The notes beneath the pieces were generated by a model. It was not told where the DNA came from, did not search any database, and worked only from the letters and a program-made list of their open reading frames with translations. A DNA stretch of 64,000 nucleotides from Trichaptum fuscoviolaceum (taxonomy: Eukaryota > Basidiomycota > Agaricomycetes > Hymenochaetales > Trichaptaceae): positions 5,828,001-5,892,000 of the forward strand of contig CAJSYZ010000005.1 of assembly GCA_910574455.1 (NCBI GenBank), in the 5' to 3' direction. Positions 57,009 through 64,000 of the stretch are shown piece after piece (the first letter of the stretch is position 1; every line of letters starts with the position of its first letter). Made by a program: the position numbers and the translations under genes.

Positions 57009-57104
57009 GCCTGAGAGGCTGTCTCCTACCCAAACCCTCCCACGGTTCGTAAGAGGCTCGGCCTCTTACTACTACGAACCGTGGGACTGCCAGTGCCTGA
57101 GAGG
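57009..57104. mobile_element. 76-bp miniature relative of the 6.2-kb element, with 10-bp direct repeats
   Basis: GCCTGAGAGG occurs at 57009-57018 and 57095-57104. Between them, 57019-57049 matches the first 31 bases of the large element's terminal repeat with one difference (CTGTCTCC for CAGTCTCC). The right side repeats CCCACGGTTCG inverted and ends GGGACTG plus five bases (CCAGT) before the direct repeat. The core (about 57039-57086) folds into a near-perfect hairpin. It looks like an internally deleted, non-autonomous copy. Confidence 0.75.
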
Positions 57105-57218
57105 TACCGTGACGGAGTCTGAAGTTGAATTTGGCTAAAATTGACTATCGGCAATCTATTAGTACCGGATAGTAACCGGGAGTCGATATTATCCGGACCG
57201 ATATAGACACATGAATGG

Positions 57219-57824
57219 TAAGGTAGGCGACAGCCAAATCCAGCAACCACGTGATCTTCTACTGTCACTCGAAACTTCATCTTCCTACTCCTCGGAGAAT
57301 AAACAAGGTTTAGCAATTCTGTTCCATCATATTGTAGCTATGAAATGTACCTACAGAATGGTGCAAGAAATTTATGAAAATTTGATTTTTTCCGGACTTA
57401 TAGACAAAAAAAATTAGTTTTTGCCAAACTGTGTAGAAGACAGTTTCCGCGAGTTTCCGCTATAAAAGTGTTTTTGCTCCTCCACATTTGGCGGAGTGAC
57501 CGTGACGTGACACTGCCGTATTTGGACATATTAGTAATATGTTGGTAAGCAAAGGGTTTCCGGCATCTTCCGTGATAAGGGTCCCGGTACCGGAGAAAGT
57601 ACCAGACAACCATCGGACATGAAGAGGCTTATGCAAACAAGCACAAAATCCCGGAAAGCATCGGAAAGCAGTTAAACAGGCTCAAACCAGCTCTTGTAGC
57701 ACTATGGAATATTTTGAGAATTATTTTTATTTTTGAGATATTCCTTTTGCTAGAATTTGGCGGTGTGACCGTGACATGTAACGCCCACGTGATAGGTAGC
57801 TGGATTTCGCTGTCGCCTACCTTA
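57219..57824. mobile_element. About 600-bp MITE with TA target duplication
   Basis: TA duplicates lie at 57219-57220 and 57823-57824. Inverted repeats start AGGTAGGCGACAGC at 57221 and, reversed, at 57822, and continue imperfectly for about 35 bases (C/G and A/T differences, a 3-base gap, then ACGTG). Inside is non-coding sequence with a direct repeat (TTTGGCGG.GTGACCGTGAC at about 57486 and 57758). TIR sequence and the TA site suggest mobilisation by a Tc1/mariner-type transposase, but the ends differ from those of the mariner at 15601. Confidence 0.72.
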
Positions 57825-58176
57825 GTAAATTGCCTTGATTTCTTCCCTCTGATGACGTCAATCATTTCATTAACATTCGTATCATTTTTAAGAGCGATCT
57901 ACCTACAGAATTTTTGATGTACATGCGTATATGTTCGTGAGGGGAGTAGGGAAGAGTATGTGTTGTTTAGGACTGATGTCATGAACAATCACAGTAATGC
58001 CAGGGAGGGATGGATAGAGCGAAAATAATTTTCAAGTCATCGGAAGACTGTATATGTGCGAGGATCATGAAAGAGAAAGAACCGAAGCAGAGACACGAAA
58101 ACGTTGGGAAATAGTACCCAGTCTACCCCACGATAACAAACGGCTGAAACAGAGACAAAGAAATAAGGCGAGTTCA
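57825..58176. other. Convergent-side spacer before the desaturase 3' end
   Basis: A/T-rich sequence, no gene seen. Likely the 3' untranslated region of the desaturase. Confidence 0.4.
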
Positions 58177-59834
58177 TCAGTAGAACAAGCCTTCACCATC
58201 AGAGACGGCGGTGGACGAGTTGTAAGGAGACATCTCATTATACCGTTGGACACGAAGCTTCTGCGACGGGGGGATAGCGAGCTCGGTGCCGTGAGGCATA
58301 CCACCATGGAGAACGCCAACACGCTTCATCGCAAGTAACTGAGAAATCGAGGGCATCAGCACGTACATTCCACATAGACACGCAAAAATTGAAGATACTT
58401 ACGTTGTGAGCTGCGTTCGAGTGATCATACACACCACCGAAGAAAGCGGTCGTCGCGTCTTTGCCAAGGTTCTTAGCGAGGAGGTGTCGGCCACCGGGGT
58501 GCTCGTCTAAGAAATCCGAGAGGTCATGGATGAAGCCGGCGATGGCCATGAGCGGGCGAGTCTCTGCCTGCTTCTGGAAGCTTTCCCAAGATACAACGGG
58601 GAGATCGTTGTTATCCGCAGGCCAGAGGAGGTGGTCCTGCTGCGCGCGGAGCTTCTTCAGCTGCATAGTAAGCTCGCCCTTACGAACTTCATTGTCAGGG
58701 AAGGTCTGCGCATCATAAGATAACAATAAGTTTAGTTAACCAATAATACATAAGAACTTTACTCGCCTTGAGATGGCTCGCGAGTCCAAGTACGCTGCAC
58801 ACCCAGATAAACCACTTCGTCGGGTCGTACTGATACCAACGTATCGCATTCCTGTAGTCCATCGGGAACTGGTGATGGAAGTTGTGGTATCCCTCACCAA
58901 TGGTAACAAGGGCGGTAAACATGTGGTCACGAGGAGTGTGCTTGTCATCGAAAGGCGTCTCTCCGAGCCAGTGCGCAAGCGAGTTGACGCAGAAAGTCGA
59001 GTGATGGACGAATGTTAAACGAAGAGCACCCGCGTAGACATACCCGCCAAGCCAATCACCCCACAGAAACCCGGGAATGAGTGTGGGCACGATAAAACCC
59101 ATGAAGATGAGCATGGGGATGTACCACTTGTGCTGCCACCGAACGACGCCATTCCTGCTGAGATCGGAGATGTCTGCAACACCAGGCTTGCGACGAGGTT
59201 TGATAAGCATCCACCCGACGTGTGACCACCAGAGCCCCTTGTGCGCACTGTACGGGTCGAGATCGGTGTCGGTATAACGGTGGTGTGCGCGGTGACCACG
59301 AGACCACCATTTGATAGAGCCTTCCACCGCACCAGCTCCGGCAAAAGCGAGGAAATATTCCAGCGGTTTGGATGCATTATATGACCGGTGCGCCCAAAGG
59401 CGATGATAACCTTTAAATTGGACAGTCGTATCAATTTCAATACACTCCAGTAAAATGGGGCAAAGCAACGCACCAGCCGTGATACCCAAACCCGTCACAT
59501 AGTAGTAAAAGATTGAAAACAGGACAGTCTGCCACCGAAGAGGAACACCCGATACCAATCCCCAGATGGCGATGCCAGGTGTGACAGTGAGGACCGCGAC
59601 GTTGATATAGTTGAGTTCTGACCAGAAATTGTCCCAAGTAACAGGCGGCTTCGGCTTGGTGTGCTTTAGCGTGTACTGGACATAGTTGTCCGGAATGTTG
59701 ATGTCTGCTGGCACCTCAGACAGGTCACTTTTCTCGTTGAGCTTCTGCTTCTCAGACTTGGGCGAAAGGGGTGGGGAAAGGGCGGCCATTTCAGGTGGAG
59801 GTGTTTTTCGTGAAGGCTTCAGCACGTCCGACAT
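58177..59834 (-). CDS. OLE1: Acyl-CoA delta-9 fatty acid desaturase (Ole1 type)
   Basis: Read from ATG 59834 to a stop at 58177. The N-terminal cytosolic part is followed by membrane helices and the three His boxes of membrane desaturases: HRLWAHR, HRAHHR and GYHNFHH. A C-terminal cytochrome b5-like domain (about 58410-58640, [15 protein letters not shown], haem-ligand His in HPGG) is fused, as in yeast Ole1, so the enzyme carries its own electron donor. It places a cis double bond at C9 of palmitoyl- and stearoyl-CoA in the ER. One intron of 63 bases (between GITAG and YHRLW, about 59410-59475) has no stop and is a multiple of three. In-frame codons continue upstream to 59900 without an ATG, so 59834 was chosen as start. 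Confidence 0.92.
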
Positions 59835-60730
59835 TGGGAGCTCGCCGACGGCGCTATGAGCTGGTGGTGCGAGGGGACTTGAGGCGACTGGCGTAGTCAA
59901 ACGCAGGCCTGGCCGTTGTTCGCTGGGTGTCCGTGAACGACTGTTGGGATGGAAGGGGGAAGGATGAAAAAGCGTAGGCGAAACTATTGATGGCCTTTAT
60001 ATTGACACGGTAGTGTACTATGACGCTCCTCAGGCTCGGCACTCAGGCTGGCACGCGTCAACTTGAATTCTTTGGGGTTCGCCGGGCTCCGGCATTCATT
60101 CCCCTCTCCTTTGCCTCCGAGCCCTTTCATTATCGCTATCCATCATTGAGAATATGGCTCCCTCCGAACGAATAAATCGAATAATCTCTGCTATGCAGCG
60201 CCAGTTTTCGTTTTATTTAACAGTTGTGAAGTGTTGAGTTATGCCAAGTGCCCAGCGAAAAGCCTCGACAATCCGTTGGGGAAAAGTGGCGTGAGAGCTT
60301 CATCTTCAAGTCGAGTCTCAGCCTGAGCCTGGGTCTGCTCTTGTTCACCGTCACTGTCATTCGTATAATGAGGTAGTATTCAATGAGCACCTCAGGCACT
60401 TACTTCTCTATAGCCAGAATTGTTCCACTGCATATTAATTTTCGGGAGAACTACAACCCCCTCTCATAGGTCGATGTACTTTACGCTGTTACTTTACTCC
60501 GTTATTGATTGCAGATGATCTGCTTCACCATATTTGGTCCGCTGGCTGTGCCAAACCCTCTTAGTGCCAGAGGTTCTTTTATGCTTCACACTGAGATGAT
60601 GATATGCTAAATAATAGTTATGATCTGTATAACTGTCCATGCATTTTATAATGTAGATATGTTACAGAACAACACTAACTAACTATCTGCTCGAACGATG
60701 AAAGCGGAGAAAAAGTCGTTAACTATCTGT
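59835..60730. other. Intergenic, promoter of the desaturase
   Basis: About 900 bases. CT-rich leader complement close to 59950, otherwise no feature. No gene seen. Confidence 0.4.
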
Positions 60731-62012
60731 TTAGCTTGGCACTGTCGTTGTCTGGGTAATTGTCTCCGTTACTGCTGGCGCTGTCTCTATATCAGTCACC
60801 ACCGAAGTCGACACAATCGTATCAGTTTCTGTCACTGTTGCCGTCGCAGTCTCCGTCACAAACTGTGTCGATGTAACTGTCGATGTAGTTGTGAGCACAA
60901 TCGTTGAGGTTATCGTACCCGAGTTGGTAGAGGGGGGTAAGGTCGTTGATGATGTTGACGGCGCAGAAGTTATAGTAGAGGAGGAGCTCGAGGACGTGTC
61001 TGTGGGCGTGCTCGTAACAGTGGAAACAGTCGATGACGATGAGTCGGTAGTATCAGTCGACGAGCTGGTATCCGTGGTGTCGGTCGAAGAGGACGAGTCA
61101 GTGGGCGAGACTGTAACGCTCGTGTCAGTCGATGAGGACGTGTCCGTGGGTGAGACAGTGACGGTAGAGTCACTTGATGAGCTCGAATCCGTTGTGTCAG
61201 TAGGAATTGGCGTATCAGTCGTGTCCGTAGGAGTTGTCGTAATGGTCGTGTCAGTCGTAGAAGAAGTGTCTGTCGAATCAGTCGACGATGTCGTATCTGT
61301 AGTTGTGTCCGTCGGCGATGAAGTATCGGTAGTAGAATCTGTCGGCAACGATGTATCCGTGGTACTATCCGTCGAGGACGTTGAGTCCGTTGTGGTATCC
61401 GTCGGCAACGTAGTGTCAGTGGTGTCGGTATCAGTGGGCGACGTGGTGTCCGTGGTGGTATCCGTCGGCGACGAGGTGTCGGTGGTGTCGGTGTCAGTCG
61501 GCGTGGACGTATCAGTAGTCGTCGTATCCGTCGGAAGCGTGGTATCAGAGGTAGTATCCGTCGGAGACGAAGTGTCAGTGGTGTCCGTCGTTGTGTCCGT
61601 CGACGAGCTCGTATCTGACGTATCTGTATCAATTAGCAAAGATGTAATAAACAATTAATTGGCGAAAATGTACCTGTGGTGGTGTCTGTGGGCAAGATAG
61701 TATCTGTTGAGGTCGTGTCTATCGGCGTCGTTGTTACGGAGGTAGCAGAGGTAGACGAGAAGTCGTCTATCAACGCATCAGAATGGTTGCTTCGTTAAGT
61801 GTCAATATTTACTCACCGCAATTATCATCCGTAATTGTAGATGTCACAGTAAAAGTCTGCGGGAGCGTGCACGTTGAGGTACCATCGTCCTGACGTTCGA
61901 AGAGAACGGCGCGTTTCGCTGACTGGCCCCACCCAGGCAAAGCGACCGCATGAGGAACAACTGTACAGGCGAGAACAGTGAGCGGCAAAAGACGACCCTG
62001 GAGGAACTTCAT
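60731..62012 (-). CDS. Ser/Thr/Asp-rich secreted protein, copy B
   Basis: Read from ATG 62012 to TAA 60731. Signal peptide (MKFLQGRLLPLTVLACTVVPHAVA), a KR site (SAKRAV, candidate Kex2) and a short Cys-containing region, then after introns near 61800 and 61660 a long body of repeating TDTT, SPTDTTTDTT and STDTTDTSS units (about 61640-60970), and a Thr/Val-rich end (TITSTIVLTTTSTVTSTQFVTETATATV). Heavy O-glycosylation at the wall or outside is expected. The overall plan and end resemble the copy at 43879 (signal peptide, RR/KR, single Cys pair, Ser/Thr body, Thr/Val-rich C-terminus). The DNA behind the body is a diverged minisatellite, so length may vary between strains. Confidence 0.75.
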
Positions 62013-63210
62013 GGTGAGATCGTTAGGGACGTGAAGAAGAGCGACGTAGGAAGGACGGGGAGAAACAGAAGACGATTCTGATGACAGATAGAGAGGAGAG
62101 AAGTACCCTTGTTAGCAATGGGAGGAGAAGATCTTATATACCGTTGTTTCAGACAAGTGCGACAAGTGAACGGGATGGCCCCACTCCCGCGAGAGATCGA
62201 CCTGTCTCTTGCGGATACAGTAAACCGAGGGAGAGCTGCGATTGGTAGACGTGAAGCCTTCAGGTTGCGTCACAACCCAAAGCGCTGACATGTCTTATTA
62301 TTGCGTTCATTCCGGTAGGCAGAGGATGATGTTTGACAGCTACATCCGGGACATAGCTCAAGCCCCATAGGTTGGGCTAGCATAGTCACTGAAGGAAGCG
62401 TTAAGCATCCGAGACAAGAAGCAGATACTATCACCTGAGACATAACGAGTTCTTTCTTAGACCAGAACAAGCGACCAGGAAGCAAACGAAGATTGTATCT
62501 TCCATACGAGTAACATGGAATATACAGTGCGTATAGCGATGAAGATTGTTTGCTGAAGGAGCAGTAACAGCCTGAGGTGGAACGATCGACTTCAGGTGAA
62601 CGTAATGCCATACGATCGACAGGAACGCGGATGTCTGAGACATTTACCCTTGTTAGTTTCCGGACGCGGCCATCTCAGTTTGAGCTTAGATTTAGGTATG
62701 AGCGAGTCGAAAAGATGGCTTCCACGAAACGTTCGGAACAGAACAAGCTGAAGATATTTTGCAGGCTTCAGCTCCTACTACAGTAGATGAGATTTTTCAT
62801 CCCGTAGTAAACTTTTGGGGTTCAACTGCGAAAGTGAATATATCTCAGTCCTGAGACATGGAAAACAAACTCAGAAGTATCAGAACTTAGAAGCAAGCAG
62901 TGTTAGTGAGCAATAGAGAGTCGGTGTGAAGCGGCACGAAGAGGGGGGATCGAGACTCCTTATTTATTTTTCTCACGGTACTGGCATCACAGAAGTCACG
63001 TGGCTCAATTGGCACGACTCGCTGACTTCGAACAAGGGGCTAAACGCGTCCACAACGTCGCCGACGTGCTTGGCCTCCTGCTCTTCCCATTCTCTCGCTC
63101 TCGACTATCACTCAACTTCTCATTAATCCTTCTCAAATTTCTGGTGTTGAAAACGAAGCTAAAACGGTTCCTCTCCCTCACGCGCGACTCTCGCTGGACG
63201 CGACATACAT
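62013..63210. other. Divergent intergenic region between the secreted protein gene and PDS5
   Basis: About 1.2 kb. Near 62010-62110 a purine-rich run (reverse strand CT-rich) is the leader of the secreted protein gene. An ACGCGT at 63044-63049 lies about 165 bases before PDS5 (single copy, weak evidence). No gene seen. Confidence 0.4.
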
Positions 63211-64000
63211 ATGGTTGCTCAGACGCGGAAGGCTGGGAAACCATCTCCCAAGAAATTCAAGTTCAACGAAAAACTCGTCGGAAAAGGCTTAACCACCGAT
63301 GCACTTCTGAAGAAGCTGAAAGCTGTGCAGAGCGACCTCGCGGAACTCGACCAGGATGAGGCAGATCGGAAGGCTCTCGAGCCTCTATGCAAGGAGCTTA
63401 CTAGCTCATCCATCCTTCTACATAAGGACAAGGGCGTGAAGGCTTACGCTGCATGCTGCCTCGCGGATCTCTTAAGATTGTTCGCTCCCGATGCTCCTCT
63501 GACTGCTGCAGAACTACGCGACATCTTTGAATTCTTCTTTCACCAGGTTTCACAAGGACTTAGAGGAGCGGACTCTCCCTACTATAACCAATATTTCCAC
63601 CTACTCGAGTCTCTGTCCACCGTAAAGAGCGTCGTCCTGGTATGCGATCTGCCGCAAGCCGATGAGCTCATGTCGACCATCTTTCGTATCCTGTTCTACC
63701 TTGTCCGGAATGACCTGCCGAAGAACATTGAGATGTTTATATGTGACATCTTGGTTGCATTAATAGACGAGTGTCAGTTGGTCCCTCAGGAAGCGTTGGA
63801 AATTATCATGGCGCAGTTTATGGACAAAAACGCAGTGAGTATGAAGTAATAATACCCTTTGACTTCCGATTGTTAACTATTCGCAGCGGCTGGACCAGCC
63901 AGCCTACAGGCTTGCCGTGGATGTGTGCAAGGCCACTGCTGACAAACTCCAACGTAACGTATGCCAATACTTCACGGATAATATCGTACAACATGCTCAG
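63211..64000 (+). CDS. PDS5: Sister chromatid cohesion protein PDS5, N-terminal part
   Basis: ATG at 63211. The first exon runs to about 63834, an intron follows, and the second exon (from about 63887) runs off the window. The chain has the N-terminal HEAT-repeat pattern of PDS5: LTTDALLKKLKAVQSDLAELDQ, KGVKAYAACCLADLLRLFAPDAP, LRDIFEFFFHQVSQGL, YYNQYFHLLESLSTVKSVVL, and (exon 2) LAVDVCKATADKLQRNVCQYF. PDS5 binds cohesin via Scc1 and regulates both acetylation and release. Partial only because of the window edge; no lesion is seen. Confidence 0.92.

Noticed and set aside
60891..61658. Plus-strand open frame of 255 codons, Val/Ser/Asp-rich
   Set aside because: Antisense shadow of the TDTT repeat of copy B; no start context, domain or splice support.
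1..64000. CRISPR array, bacterial operons or prophage
   Set aside because: No spaced short repeats were seen, and the intron-rich eukaryotic gene structure excludes a prokaryotic source.

Overview
The window is nuclear DNA of a filamentous basidiomycete, most likely an agaricomycete. Nearly every gene is broken by several short (about 50-70 nt) GT-AG introns, gene density is high, and the gene set fits: alpha-1,3-glucan synthase, a GH16 glucanase, an expanded-type G-alpha subunit, an RTA1-like exporter and a DUF6589-type protein. All splice models and family calls were made by eye; no database search was run.

Layout. 1-232 is the 3' end of an RNase D/WRN-like exonuclease. 710-3585 (-) is a badly damaged alpha-1,3-glucan synthase relic. 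4768-6109 (+) is a secreted GH16 glucanase and 6308-9284 (-) is MLH1. 9350-16941 is a nested transposon block inserted in the short divergent promoter shared by MLH1 and a CBS-domain protein (17182-17988, +). Then follow G-alpha (19781-22426, +), a RING+RRM protein (22907-25897, +), an RTA1-like membrane protein (to 28147, +), TAF11 (28604-29545, +), two tandem methyltransferases (30016-32651, +), a MYND protein (33395-34597, +), a ferric reductase (34957-37048, -), methionine aminopeptidase 1 (38873-40803, +), a glutathione S-transferase (41735-42789, +), a Ser/Thr-rich secreted protein (43879-44951, +), a SNF2-RING ATPase (45497-51221, +), SURF4 (52271-53663, -), a carboxylesterase with a nonsense codon (54242-56470, -), two miniature inverted-repeat elements (57009-57824), a delta-9 desaturase (58177-59834, -), a second Ser/Thr-rich secreted protein (60731-62012, -) and the start of PDS5 (63211-64000, +).

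The main discovery candidate is the 6,233-bp element at 9360-15592. It has 223-bp terminal inverted repeats that look identical by eye, and a 10-bp target-site duplication once a later insertion is removed. It carries two convergent, apparently intact multi-exon genes: a RecQ-like helicase with a C-terminal CCHC zinc knuckle (852 aa) and a DUF6589-like protein (832 aa). It has no recognisable MULE, hAT, DDE_1 or other classical transposase. A 76-bp miniature relative at 57019-57094 shares its terminal sequence and also sits between 10-bp direct repeats. A Tc1/mariner element (15601-16937, DD34E transposase intact) has jumped into the right-hand target duplication, which gives a relative order of insertions.

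The cellular genes are mostly housekeeping or cell-wall functions (mismatch repair, TFIID, cohesion, chromatin remodelling, ER cargo export, lipid desaturation) with secreted and membrane proteins between them. There is no evident secondary-metabolite cluster; the two methyltransferases stand alone.
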